Assembly (NCBI RefSeq): GCF_002067135.1
Contig: NZ_CP020105.1
Location: forward strand, 5,270,001-5,334,000
Origin: Spirosoma rigui
GTDB lineage: Bacteria; Bacteroidota; Bacteroidia; Cytophagales; Spirosomataceae
Direction: 5' to 3'
DNA length: 64,000 bases
Positions 1 through 8,928 of this stretch are shown in pieces (positions within the stretch are counted from its first letter, which is position 1; every line of letters begins with the position of its first letter). The notes beneath the pieces are model-generated. The model did not search any database. It was not told the DNA's origin and saw only the letters and a program-made list of their open reading frames with translations. The position numbers and the translations under genes are program-made.

Positions 1-170
1 CAGCCATGTTCATCTTTAACGTGGTGCATGATCATGTCACCGACGTTAAATTTTTTCTTCTCTCCAGGTACTTCACCCTCGTGGCCATGCTCCTGCGCCT
101 GGCTCAATGTTAACGAACTCAAAACGAGTGCCGTAACCAACAAAAACTTACTAATAACCGAACGTATCAT
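1..170 (-). CDS. atpB: ATP synthase F0 subunit a, N-terminal fragment
   Basis: Only the first 56 codons lie in the window; the gene runs off the left edge. Translation starts at ATG 168-170 with a hydrophobic signal-like segment ending in LSQAQE, followed by a Lys-rich stretch and the motif FNVGDMIMHHVKDEHGW. That segment is characteristic of the extended, signal-bearing N-terminus of Bacteroidota AtpB. Subunit a forms the proton half-channels against the c-ring in the inner membrane. The two upstream genes on the same strand are a small membrane protein and an AtpZ/AtpI-like protein, which is the usual order at the head of an F0 operon and supports the call. The catalytic part of the protein (the conserved Arg helix) is not visible. 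Confidence 0.85.
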   Translation of the reverse strand, partial: MIRSVISKFLLVTALVLSSLTLSQAQEHGHEGEVPGEKKKFNVGDMIMHHVKDEHG

Positions 171-189
171 ATGATGTGACAGGTCGTTT

Positions 190-552
190 TTACGAATCGC
201 GTCGCAAGTTACGGGTAAGCGCCCAAATCTCAAAGCCCGTGTAACATATATATAGTACAAGAAAGTCAAAAACGAAGGCCCGGCGTTGATCGATCCGCTG
301 GAAGAGAAAAAATCCGATGAAGGCCAGACCCAGCACCAGCCGGGCTACGGTAGATGCCATGTACATAGGCACGAAACGTTCCCGATTTCCCTGTAAACCA
401 GTTGATACCAGCCGGTGAGTCAGGAACGAAACGCTTAAAAAGAAGGCCAGCAATATTTTCCATTTGGGATGTAGCCAGGATGCCGAATAATATTCGTCAA
501 CTACGAAAAATGCAATCGCTAGCACCGCCGTAAATAGTATGGTCCGAAGCAT
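190..552 (-). CDS. small membrane protein of the ATP synthase cluster
   Basis: A 120-residue protein with about four hydrophobic segments (residues roughly 3-20, 30-46, 63-82 and 90-108) and a basic C-terminus (RNLRRDS). It sits between the AtpZ-like gene and atpB on the same strand, with 19 bases to atpB. Its position and size match the poorly conserved AtpI-type membrane protein that many F0 operons carry, which in other bacteria helps c-ring assembly or magnesium handling. I see no diagnostic motif, so the link to ATP synthase rests on context. Confidence 0.7.
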   Translation of the reverse strand: MLRTILFTAVLAIAFFVVDEYYSASWLHPKWKILLAFFLSVSFLTHRLVSTGLQGNRERFVPMYMASTVARLVLGLAFIGFFLFQRIDQRRAFVFDFLVLYICYTGFEIWALTRNLRRDS

Positions 553-597
553 GAATCAGGGAGGTCGGTTGGACAGGTACAGGTAATCAATCAGGGA

Positions 598-663
598 GTC
601 GGTCAGTTGGTCATTGACCGACCGACGTATAAGCTGTGTGTAGACGCCAGCCACTGACCAACT
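598..663. repeat. competing inverted repeats between atpZ-like gene and next ORF
   Basis: In the 125-base spacer, GTCGGTCA at 598-605 can pair with TGACCGAC at 615-622. Alternatively AGTTGGTCA at 605-613 can pair with TGACCAACT at 655-663. The two stems share bases, so they exclude each other. On the leftward transcript this lies between the AtpZ-like stop and the next start. There is no run of T, so a simple terminator is unlikely. Confidence 0.5.
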
Positions 664-677
664 CCTTAACGGGTTAG

Positions 678-950
678 CTATTTATTGGTGAGTTGACGAA
701 TAAACAGGTAAAGGGAGGCTCCAATGGCGGTCAGCGACAGGATGATTGTCCAGATCGGGCTCTTTGTCTGCTGCCAGTCGTCTATTTTCATACCTACCCA
801 AACACCAGCCCCAATAGTGCCCAGCATCTGAAACGCAATGCCGCTGTATTCGGCAAACGACCTTGTTTTTTCGGTAGCACGCTTCAGCGGATCGGATTTT
901 TCCGGTTCATAGGAACGGTTTTCTTCGGGTTGATCGGGCGCGTTTTCCAT
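678..950 (-). CDS. AtpZ/AtpI family protein
   Basis: Ninety residues from ATG 948-950: a charged, Glu-rich N-terminus (about 45 residues) followed by two transmembrane helices separated by a short polar loop containing MKIDDW, ending QLTNK. The pattern AFQMLGTIGAGVWVGMKID followed by a second helix is that of the AtpI/AtpZ family (putative F0F1-ATPase subunit, two helices) encoded first in many ATP synthase operons, thought to help c-ring assembly or magnesium uptake. A longer reading frame reaches 1019, but the extra 23 residues look non-coding and would run up against the divergent gene, so I chose the internal ATG. Confidence 0.8.
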   Translation of the reverse strand: MENAPDQPEENRSYEPEKSDPLKRATEKTRSFAEYSGIAFQMLGTIGAGVWVGMKIDDWQQTKSPIWTIILSLTAIGASLYLFIRQLTNK

Positions 951-1066
951 AGATTTTGGCTGGTTGATACCATGTGAAGCGCAAAATTCGTTAATTTGGC
1001 CTAACGTTCCATACGGCAAGTGTAGCCTTGAACGTTTTGATTACGAGTGCCACGAGTTATTTCCGA

Positions 1067-3313
1067 ATGTCCCGCTACCTCCCCAACCGCTCACTTCTTG
1101 TATTGACGGTCCTTTCTTTATTGACCGGGGGGCTCTTTTCGTGTTCGCAATACAGTACAAAGCCTATTAGCAAAGGATACCATAATCTCACCGCTCATTT
1201 TAACGCCTACATCATTGCGCGTGATCAGATCGATGGAGCCGAGCAGATTATTTTTAAAAACCGGCAGGAAAATTACAACCAGCTCTTGCCCATCCTGCTT
1301 CCGGTCGATTCGATGCTTATTCAGCCGGTGAAACCCCAGTTGGACGATGCCATAAAGAAAGCGTCGCTAATCCCCGAGCGGCATCAGAACAGCAAATGGC
1401 TCGACAACGCTTACATTCTGATTGGCCGGGCACGGCTGCTGAAGCAGGACCTGCCCAACGCCATCGAGGTGTTCAAATATGTCAATACCAAAGGTACCGA
1501 TGAAAACGACAAGCATGAAGCCCTGGTTGGGTTGATGCGCGCTTATGTCGAAGCCAGTGACTACGCGAATGCACTGAACGTAGCCGAATACCTCCGGACC
1601 CAGCCGCTTAACAGAGTCAATACCCGCAACTTTTACCTGACAAAAGCGTATCTCCACCAGCGCAAGGGCGAGTACGTAACCGCCGTCGGTATCCTTGACG
1701 CTACCTTTCCGGTTCTAAAAAAGGGCGAGTCGACGGCCCGGCTTCACCTGATTGCGGGTCAGTTGTATGATCTGATCGATCAACCTGCTAAAGCGCTGGC
1801 GGAGTACCGCAAGGTGCTCAGTTCACATCCCTCCTACGACCAGTCTTTTTACGCCAACCTGTATGCCATCCAGAGCAGCGGCCTCACCGGCGATCAGAAA
1901 CGGATTGCCCAGTCGGCTGCTACGTTCGAGACTATGCTCAACGACCGGAAGAATACGGACCTGAAGGATAAAATCTATTTCACCATGGGCCTGCTTGCAG
2001 CCCGCAGCGGACAGATTGATCAGGCGATCAAACTTTACAGCCAGTCAATTCAGGCCGCTGGTGCCAATACAACCCAAGTACCCTACACCTATCAGGAAAT
2101 TGGACGGCTTTACTTCGAGAAGAAAGCCAACTACGAAAAGGCAAAGGTGTATTACGATAGCGCAATGGCCATGCTGCCTGTTCAGTCGCCCGACTATGCG
2201 GCTGCGCTGGCGCGTAAGAAGACACTGGATGAGTTTGTCACGTATCGAACGACCATCCGAACGGACGACAGTCTGCTAACGCTGGCCCGCATGCAACCGG
2301 CTGCCCTGGATCAACTGCTCGATAACGTGATTGCGCAGCGGGAGAAAGAAGAAAACGCGCAGTTGGCTCTGGCTCAGCAAATCACCGAACGGGCGTCGGG
2401 CGGGGCGGTTAGTACGGTAGCGGGTGCGACCAATTCCAACCTCGCCCCAAATGAGCGCTGGGTGCTCTACAACCCGGTAGCCATGAGCCAGGGGCGGCAG
2501 GAGTTTTCGGTACGCTGGGGCAACCGCCCCCTGGAGGACAACTGGCGTCGGAGCAGCAAAGAATCGTCGGAGTCGGTGGCGGCAGCCAACAGTCCGCTTA
2601 ACAACGGTTCGGCAGCCAACTCGGTCAATCCGAATGCTCCGCTGGCAACAACGAACGTAGGTACTGCGCCGGCAACGGGTCCTGAAGCAGCCCGCCGAAC
2701 GAAGAAAGATGCCTTGCGCAGTCAAATTCCGTTCAGCCAGGAAGCGCAGGTGCAGGCCAACCAACGAATTGAAGACGCGCTCTATAAACTGGGAAAGCTT
2801 TACAAATTCCAGCTGAACCAACCCGCCGACGCGATTCCTACGTTTGAGCAGTTGCTCTCACGCTACCCCAATACGTTGCCCAAACCCGAGGTGTATTACC
2901 TGCTCTATCTCTCGAACGAACAGCTCAGTAAAGCGTCGAACTGGAAGGAAAAATTGTTGGCCGAGTACCCCAATACGTCTTACGCACGTTTAACGGGGCG
3001 TACCGCAGCGCAGTCTACCGATTCAGAAGAACAGGCGCAGCGGGTGTATACGAGCATTTACGAACTGTACAAAGCAAATAATACTACCGAAGCGTTGGCC
3101 CGTACTGAAAATTCACTAAGTACCTTTACGGGCACGCAACTGGAGGACAAGCTTGCCCTGCTACGGGTCATGATGATTGGGCGGATTCGCGGGCTTGATG
3201 CTTACCGGCAGGCATTGACCGAATTTGTCCGTGATTATCCCGGAAGCAAGCTGTTGCCCCGTGCCCGGGAAATGCAGGTCGCAGCCGACCAGTCAACAGC
3301 CAACAGAAAATAA
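1067..3313 (+). CDS. sprE: T9SS/gliding lipoprotein SprE (PorW), TPR-rich
   Basis: A 748-residue outer-membrane lipoprotein. The signal peptide ends in a lipobox (LFSC), followed directly by the SprE-type opening KGYHNLTAHFNAYIIARDQI. Tetratricopeptide-like helical repeats follow over most of the length, interrupted by a low-complexity Ser/Asn/Ala linker at about residues 480-560. In Flavobacterium and Porphyromonas this protein (SprE/PorW) is needed for type IX secretion and links the GldK/N ring to the outer-membrane translocon. A TTG at 1028 in frame would add 13 residues, but the ATG at 1067 places the signal peptide correctly. It is the first of three rightward genes and lies about 5 kb from the gld cluster on the opposite strand. 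Confidence 0.85.
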   Translation: MSRYLPNRSLLVLTVLSLLTGGLFSCSQYSTKPISKGYHNLTAHFNAYIIARDQIDGAEQIIFKNRQENYNQLLPILLPVDSMLIQPVKPQLDDAIKKASLIPERHQNSKWLDNAYILIGRARLLKQDLPNAIEVFKYVNTKGTDENDKHEALVGLMRAYVEASDYANALNVAEYLRTQPLNRVNTRNFYLTKAYLHQRKGEYVTAVGILDATFPVLKKGESTARLHLIAGQLYDLIDQPAKALAEYRKVLSSHPSYDQSFYANLYAIQSSGLTGDQKRIAQSAATFETMLNDRKNTDLKDKIYFTMGLLAARSGQIDQAIKLYSQSIQAAGANTTQVPYTYQEIGRLYFEKKANYEKAKVYYDSAMAMLPVQSPDYAAALARKKTLDEFVTYRTTIRTDDSLLTLARMQPAALDQLLDNVIAQREKEENAQLALAQQITERASGGAVSTVAGATNSNLAPNERWVLYNPVAMSQGRQEFSVRWGNRPLEDNWRRSSKESSESVAAANSPLNNGSAANSVNPNAPLATTNVGTAPATGPEAARRTKKDALRSQIPFSQEAQVQANQRIEDALYKLGKLYKFQLNQPADAIPTFEQLLSRYPNTLPKPEVYYLLYLSNEQLSKASNWKEKLLAEYPNTSYARLTGRTAAQSTDSEEQAQRVYTSIYELYKANNTTEALARTENSLSTFTGTQLEDKLALLRVMMIGRIRGLDAYRQALTEFVRDYPGSKLLPRAREMQVAADQSTANRK

Positions 3314-3375
3314 GTGTTTAGATAATACGTCCACCAGCCAGTTATCTGCACACATAAACCCATACACTGCCCTCA

Positions 3376-5730
3376 ATGATTGAATTTGCTCCCGGTACAT
3401 TCCGGTACCTGATAAAAAAGCTATGGCAGTTCTCGCTGCTCGGCATTGCCCTGCTGATCTTCTACGTGTTGGCGGTCAGCTACAATTTTTTCTGGCTCTT
3501 TGGCGGGATGCCCAACCTCAAAGCGCTCGAAAATCCCAAGAGCGAAGAAGCCTCGGAGGTGTACACGGCCGACAACCAGCTGCTGGGAAAGTACTACGTT
3601 GAAAACCGCACGCCCGTCGAGATTTCGCAGGTATCGCCCAATGTGGTATCGGCACTGTTGGCCACTGAAGATGCCCGGTTTGTGAAGCACTCGGGCATTG
3701 ACCCGCGAGCACTTTTCCGCGCCGTGGCGGGGGTTCTCTCCTTCCAGGATGTATCGAGTTCGGGCGGGGGTAGTACACTGACCCAACAAACGGCCAAGAA
3801 CCTGTTCGACACCCGGCAGGAAGAACTGCGCGGGGCACTCGGCCACGTGCCCATCCTCAAAACGATCATTTCGAAAACCAAGGAGTGGATTCTGGCAGTA
3901 CGGCTGGAACGGAACTACACCAAACAGGAGGTCATGATGATGTACCTCAATACGGTGTCGTTCGGCAACAACACCTACGGTATTAAAACCGCGGCTAAAA
4001 CGTATTTTGGTAAAGAGCCCTGGCAGCTGAACGTTGAAGAATCGGCCCTACTCGTTGGCATGCTCAAAAATCCCACGTTTTATAACCCCCGCCTGTTTGA
4101 AGAGCGAACCGTTAACAGACGGAACGTAGTACTGGGCCAGATGCGGAAATACAAGTTTCTGACGGATGAGCAGTTTGCCGCTTACAAGAGCAAGCCGCTG
4201 AAACTCGATTTCAGCATCGAAAACCAGAATACGGGTATGGCCGCTTATTTCCGGTCGGTGATCCGCGACGATATCAAACGCTGGATCAAACAGTACAACC
4301 AGGAAAACAACGCTGATCTGGACTTGTACACCAGTGGTCTGAAAATCTATACGACTATCGATTCGCGGATGCAGGCCTACGCCGAAGAAGCTGTTATGGC
4401 GAACATGCGCGACCAGCAGAAGAAGTTTTACGAACACTGGCGGGGCCGGAATCCCTGGGTGCAGAAAAATCCGAGAACGAAGAAATACCAGGAAATTCCG
4501 GGCTTTATCGAAGCGCGCGCCCGGCAAACAGCACGGTACAAGCAGCTGAAGGCTGAGCTTGGTAACGACGAGAAAGCCATCTGGCGTGAAATGGCCAAAC
4601 CGTCGAAAATGAAAGTATTCGTCTACGGCGGTACCCGTAACGAGAAAGACACGACAATGAGCCCGCTGGACTCAATTCGCTACTACAAGCGGCTGCTGAA
4701 TACGGGGTTCATGTCGATGGACCCGCGTTCGGGCTATGTGAAAGCCTGGGTGGGCGGGATCAATTTCAAGCACATGAAGTTCGACCACGTCCGTCAGAGC
4801 CGTCGCCAGCCGGGTTCGACCTTCAAGCCGTTTGTGTACCTGACAGCCATGGATCAGGGCTTTGTGACTCCTTGCAGCCACGTCGTTGACCGTCCAACGG
4901 TTTTCGCCCACGGTGAGGATAATAACAACGGCCCACCGTGGATGCCAAAAAACTCGACCGGCCGGTATAGTGGTCAGAGTCTGACGCTTCGGGAAGCCCT
5001 TGGCCAGTCGATTAACACGGTCAGCGCTCAGCTAATCAAGAAAACACGGGCGGCTGCCGTCATCAAATACGCTCAGGATATGGGTATCCAGAGCAAAGAC
5101 CTGCCCAACAACCCAACCCTGTGCCTGGGTACCGGCGACGTATCGGTGTACGAGATGGTAGCGGCTTATTGCGCCTTTGCCAACGGCGGTACCCGCGTGC
5201 GGCCCATGATGCTCATCAAGATCACCGATAAGGATGGCAACGTACTGAAGAATTTTACACCTGATGCCAACCAGGTCATCAGCGCCAACCGGGCCTACGA
5301 AATGCTACACCTCATGCGGGGAGCTGTCGAAGAGCCAAATGGTACTGCGCAGCGGCTCCGCACGCAGTACAAACTGCTGGAGGGCGGGAATGAGATTGCG
5401 GCTAAAACGGGTACGACATCTAACTACTCCGATGCCTGGTTTATGGGCATGACACAGCACCTCGTATCGGGCCTGTGGGTTGGTGGCGACGACCGGCCGA
5501 TTCACTTCCGTACCATCGAGTTGGGGCAGGGCGGCCGGATGGCTATGCCCGCCTGGGCCATGTACATGCAGAAGATCTACAAAGATCCTTCCCTCACGCA
5601 GTACCGGCCGGAGCCATTCCGTAAACCCAACAACTTCAAGATCGACTGTGGCGGGTATCATATAGACTCTTCCCAACGGTACATTCCGCCCAAAGTGGTA
5701 CCGGAAGATGAGGAAGAGATTCTTCAGTAA
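3376..5730 (+). CDS. class A penicillin-binding protein (PBP1A-type)
   Basis: A bifunctional peptidoglycan synthase of 784 residues. Residues about 16-42 form the single membrane anchor. The GT51 glycosyltransferase domain shows the catalytic Glu in TEDARF (E98) and GSTLTQQTAKNLF. The transpeptidase domain has all three motifs in order: STFK (nucleophile S481), SIN (545-547) and KTG (677-679). It polymerises lipid II and cross-links peptides at the outer face of the inner membrane. An acidic tail (EDEEEILQ) ends the protein. The start is 62 bases after sprE; there is no terminator between them, so co-transcription is possible. Confidence 0.93.
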   Translation: MIEFAPGTFRYLIKKLWQFSLLGIALLIFYVLAVSYNFFWLFGGMPNLKALENPKSEEASEVYTADNQLLGKYYVENRTPVEISQVSPNVVSALLATEDARFVKHSGIDPRALFRAVAGVLSFQDVSSSGGGSTLTQQTAKNLFDTRQEELRGALGHVPILKTIISKTKEWILAVRLERNYTKQEVMMMYLNTVSFGNNTYGIKTAAKTYFGKEPWQLNVEESALLVGMLKNPTFYNPRLFEERTVNRRNVVLGQMRKYKFLTDEQFAAYKSKPLKLDFSIENQNTGMAAYFRSVIRDDIKRWIKQYNQENNADLDLYTSGLKIYTTIDSRMQAYAEEAVMANMRDQQKKFYEHWRGRNPWVQKNPRTKKYQEIPGFIEARARQTARYKQLKAELGNDEKAIWREMAKPSKMKVFVYGGTRNEKDTTMSPLDSIRYYKRLLNTGFMSMDPRSGYVKAWVGGINFKHMKFDHVRQSRRQPGSTFKPFVYLTAMDQGFVTPCSHVVDRPTVFAHGEDNNNGPPWMPKNSTGRYSGQSLTLREALGQSINTVSAQLIKKTRAAAVIKYAQDMGIQSKDLPNNPTLCLGTGDVSVYEMVAAYCAFANGGTRVRPMMLIKITDKDGNVLKNFTPDANQVISANRAYEMLHLMRGAVEEPNGTAQRLRTQYKLLEGGNEIAAKTGTTSNYSDAWFMGMTQHLVSGLWVGGDDRPIHFRTIELGQGGRMAMPAWAMYMQKIYKDPSLTQYRPEPFRKPNNFKIDCGGYHIDSSQRYIPPKVVPEDEEEILQ

Positions 5731-5805
5731 AAGGGCTTTCCTTCGCTTGTCTAACCCGCGTTTGACAGCAACCTTTACCGGCTGCAGATCGTTATACTAT
5801 ACAAC

Positions 5806-5879
5806 GCGCGGACGATACGAACCAGACAGATAACGCTGATTATAGCCGTATCAATCTGGGTGATTCGTATCGTCCGCGC
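5806..5879. repeat. long hairpin just upstream of uvrC
   Basis: A perfect 16-base inverted repeat: GCGCGGACGATACGAA at 5806-5821 and its complement at 5864-5879. Inside it, CCAGA (5822-5826) can pair with TCTGG (5855-5859), leaving a loop of about 28 bases. The right arm ends 18 bases before the uvrC ATG. No T-run follows, so it does not look like a standard terminator for the PBP gene. It could be a transcript structure affecting uvrC translation, or a mobile or repeated palindrome. Confidence 0.7.
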
Positions 5880-5897
5880 TTTCCGTTTTGACGTACC

Positions 5898-7706
5898 ATG
5901 CCCGAATTCGACTACAAGAAAGAACTTGCCAAAGTACCGCACGAGCCGGGCGTATACCGCTATTTCGATGCGTCGGGCGAGGTTATCTACGTTGGTAAAG
6001 CCAAAGACCTCAAAAATCGGGTCAGCAGTTATTTCACCAATTCCAAAGGACACGATCGAAAAACATTGCGCCTGGTTAGTCAGATCCGCAAGATTGAGTT
6101 TACCATCGTTCACACGGAGTTCGATGCACTGCTGCTTGAGAACCAACTCATCAAGCGGTATCTCCCCAAGTTCAATATCCTTCTGCGTGACGACAAAACG
6201 TATCCTTTCGTCTGCGTTACGAATGAGCATTTTCCGCGCGTGATAACAACCCGGCGCATCGATCGTAAACAGGGTACGTTTTACGGCCCTTTTGCCAATC
6301 TAAAGCCCATGTATACGGTGCTGGATATGTTCAGCCAGTTATTTACTCTCCGTACCTGTACTTATAACCTTGCGCCCGAGAATATTCAGGCAGGCAAATA
6401 CAAAGTATGTCTGGAGTACCACATCGGCAACTGCAAAGGTCCGTGCGAAGGCAAGCAGGCCGAAGACGAGTACAACAAGGATATTGAACAGGTGCATCAC
6501 ATTCTGAAAGGAAATTTGAAACCGGCGCAGGATTATTTTAAAGGACGCATGGTGGAGGCCGCCGGCGAGCTGGCTTTTGAGCAAGCTCAGACCTTTAAAG
6601 ATAAGATGGACGTACTGCAGCGGTTTCAGAGCAAATCGACCGTTGTCAACCCTAAAATTGCCGATGCGGATGTCTTCTCCATTGCGTCGGATGAAACAGC
6701 GGCCTACGTTAACTTCATGAAAGTGGTGAACGGCACTATTGTGCAGGCGCATACGGTTGAGATCAAGAAAAAGCTCGACGAGACCGATCCTGATCTGCTG
6801 GCGATGATGATTATTGAGTTCCGGAACCAGTACGGCAGTAATGCCAAGGAGATTATTACGAACATCCCACTTGACGTTGACCTGCAGGCCGAACTGACAA
6901 TTCCACAGATTGGCGATAAGAAAAAGCTGCTGGATATGTCGCTTAAAAATGTGCTGTATTTCCGGCGGGAACGGCAGGACCGGGCAGCCGCCGAAGCAAC
7001 GGCCAGCGCCAGTAAAAAAGATCGGGTTCTTATTACGTTGAAAAAAGACCTGCAGCTGAAATCGCTTCCTAATCGCATTGAATGTTTCGATAACTCGAAT
7101 ATTCAGGGTACCAACCCGGTATCGGCCATGGTCTGCTTCGTAGGAGGAAAACCAGCTAACCGGGAGTACCGCCACTACTCCATCAAAACGGTGGTGGGAC
7201 CCAATGACTTCGCCAGTATGTATGAGGTCGTCACCCGGCGCTATAGCCGCGTGCTGGAAGAAGCAACGGGCCTACCCGATCTGATTGTCATTGACGGCGG
7301 TAAAGGCCAGCTCAGTGCGGCCTGCGATGCACTGAAAGCATTGGATCTTTACGGTAAAGTCCCGATCATCGGTATTGCGAAGCGGCTGGAAGAAATTTAT
7401 TTTCCTGAGGATAACCTACCTCTGTATATCGATAAGAAATCAGAATCATTGAAGCTCATCCAGCGTATCCGCGACGAAGCCCACCGCTTTGCTATTACGT
7501 ATCACCGCGATAAGCGTAGCCGGAATAGCCTCATCAGCGAATTGGAGAATGTAGAAGGTGTTGGCAAAAAAACGGCCGCCAAACTACTGAAACATTTCAA
7601 AGGCGTTACCAAAATAAAGGAAGCCTCTGTGGATGAAGTGGCCGAAATTGTGGGGAAAGACCGGGCTGCCAAATTGAAGCAGTACTTCGAAACAATGGAA
7701 CAATGA
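5898..7706 (+). CDS. uvrC: excinuclease ABC subunit C
   Basis: A 602-residue protein with the full UvrC architecture. An N-terminal GIY-YIG nuclease carries GVYRYFD and VIYVGKAKDLKNR (makes the 3-prime incision). A Cys cluster lies near residues 170-185 (VCLEYHIGNCKGPCEG), a UVR domain near 195-240, the RNase H-like 5-prime nuclease core with IECFDNSNIQG and LIVIDGGKGQLSAA, and a C-terminal helix-hairpin-helix (ENVEGVGKKTAAKLLKHF). It incises DNA on both sides of bulky lesions together with UvrAB. The length is normal for the family. It stands downstream of the PBP gene after a hairpin-containing spacer. Confidence 0.97.
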   Translation: MPEFDYKKELAKVPHEPGVYRYFDASGEVIYVGKAKDLKNRVSSYFTNSKGHDRKTLRLVSQIRKIEFTIVHTEFDALLLENQLIKRYLPKFNILLRDDKTYPFVCVTNEHFPRVITTRRIDRKQGTFYGPFANLKPMYTVLDMFSQLFTLRTCTYNLAPENIQAGKYKVCLEYHIGNCKGPCEGKQAEDEYNKDIEQVHHILKGNLKPAQDYFKGRMVEAAGELAFEQAQTFKDKMDVLQRFQSKSTVVNPKIADADVFSIASDETAAYVNFMKVVNGTIVQAHTVEIKKKLDETDPDLLAMMIIEFRNQYGSNAKEIITNIPLDVDLQAELTIPQIGDKKKLLDMSLKNVLYFRRERQDRAAAEATASASKKDRVLITLKKDLQLKSLPNRIECFDNSNIQGTNPVSAMVCFVGGKPANREYRHYSIKTVVGPNDFASMYEVVTRRYSRVLEEATGLPDLIVIDGGKGQLSAACDALKALDLYGKVPIIGIAKRLEEIYFPEDNLPLYIDKKSESLKLIQRIRDEAHRFAITYHRDKRSRNSLISELENVEGVGKKTAAKLLKHFKGVTKIKEASVDEVAEIVGKDRAAKLKQYFETMEQ

Positions 7707-7715
7707 CTCATCGCA

Positions 7716-7754
7716 GCCTTTAGTCCGCACATAATGTGGTACAGACTAAAGGCC
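7716..7754. repeat. hairpin after uvrC
   Basis: GCCTTTAGTC at 7716-7725 pairs with GACTAAAGGC at 7745-7754, with an inner CAC/GTG pairing. It precedes the main terminator by about 20 bases and may help protect the uvrC 3-prime end. Confidence 0.6.
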
Positions 7755-7774
7755 ATACTACACCAACTGACACA

Positions 7775-7803
7775 AAAAAAGGAGCCGGTCGGCTCCTTTT
7801 TTT
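7775..7803. terminator. bidirectional terminator between uvrC and gldN
   Basis: AGGAGCCG (7781-7788) and CGGCTCCT (7791-7798) form a tight GC-rich stem, flanked by seven A on the left and a run of T on the right. It therefore works for both converging transcripts, uvrC rightward and gldN leftward. Confidence 0.9.
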
Positions 7804-7819
7804 GTAAATGCTTGCAGGC

Positions 7820-8866
7820 TTAATATTCCCACAGACCGTGTTCGGTTTCCATCAGTTCATATTCCGTCTGGTACGACTTCATCAAACCTTCTTTATCACC
7901 GTACATGCCAACCAGATCCGTGTCGCCGGGGTTTGCTACTTTCGTGATCCGACCGTAGAACAAACGAAGATCGAACGCATCTGCCAGGTTTTTGTGCTGA
8001 GCCTGGTTTTGCGGGTTATACCAGATAAACTTCTTTGGGTCGCTGCGGAACAGCTTGTCAAGATCTTTGTACTTGAACGTAGCCAGCGGGGTTTCTACAC
8101 CAGCCGAGTTCTTGTCTGAAGGCAGGTAGACCGTTACCGTTTGAATATCGTAGTACAAGCGCGAACGTTTGCGGTCGAATATCCAGTCTTCCTTAATTTC
8201 CATGATGTTGAAATCCTTTGCGAAATATTCATCACCCTGGATTGCCGGAACGGCGGCAACAGCGGTATCTACTTTTGGGGCTTCAACTACAGGAGCTTTT
8301 GCACCCTTCTTGCCCTTCGTGTTCTTGGCAACGGCCTTTTTCTTCACAGGTGCTCCCCAGCCGTCATCGGCAGGTTGAGCAGCGGCTTTCTTCGGCGTTC
8401 CCCAACCATCGTCAGCAGGCTTGGCAGCCGTTTTCTTCGGATCGGTTTTCTTGGTATCCCCCCAGCCATCGCTGGCACCCGTCGATGTCTCGTTACCGAA
8501 ACCAGCGGCAATCTCTTCTGCCGACAATTGCGGAGCCGAGTTCGGCATGATCAGGCGCTTTTGTATTTTGTCCGGCGTCAATTTGGTTGTCACCGAATCA
8601 TTCTCGTATCCATCGATCAGGCCAGCTTTCATGGCATCGATCAGGTACTTCGTAATCTCATTGTTCTTCGAGAACATCGACTGATTTTGTTTCTCCTTCA
8701 GGTCGATACGACGCCAAAGGGTCTTCTTCATCATGATGTCATTCTCGTTGATACCCCGAACCGACAGCGAGTTGGTGCCGGTACTCGGTTTCTCCTGCGC
8801 CATTGCCCCCGTTCCGGCTACCGCCATTACGGTGGCGACCACTGCCATTGTTCTGATGTTTTTCAT
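7820..8866 (-). CDS. gldN: gliding motility / T9SS protein GldN (PorN)
   Basis: A 348-residue periplasmic protein with a signal peptide (MKNIRTMAVVATVMAVAGTGAMA). It partners GldK in the ring under the outer membrane. The N-terminal conserved part (NENDIMMKKTLWRRIDLKEKQN) and the C-terminal part (residues about 215-330, containing EDWIFDRKRSRLYYDI) match GldN. Between them sits a low-complexity insert (about 130-205) with three DGWG motifs separated by Lys/Ala/Pro-rich spacers. It is the last gene of the leftward porP-gldKLMN cluster, 62 bases after gldM. Confidence 0.93.
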   Translation of the reverse strand: MKNIRTMAVVATVMAVAGTGAMAQEKPSTGTNSLSVRGINENDIMMKKTLWRRIDLKEKQNQSMFSKNNEITKYLIDAMKAGLIDGYENDSVTTKLTPDKIQKRLIMPNSAPQLSAEEIAAGFGNETSTGASDGWGDTKKTDPKKTAAKPADDGWGTPKKAAAQPADDGWGAPVKKKAVAKNTKGKKGAKAPVVEAPKVDTAVAAVPAIQGDEYFAKDFNIMEIKEDWIFDRKRSRLYYDIQTVTVYLPSDKNSAGVETPLATFKYKDLDKLFRSDPKKFIWYNPQNQAQHKNLADAFDLRLFYGRITKVANPGDTDLVGMYGDKEGLMKSYQTEYELMETEHGLWEY

Positions 8867-8928
8867 CTTCAGGTCTTTTTTCTGTCTCTTGTGCGACTTA
8901 ATAACGAACAGTCTATCGCTTTAGTACC

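Noticed and set aside
6339..7175. 278-residue leftward open frame
   Set aside because: Antisense to uvrC, whose conserved motifs run through the same bases.
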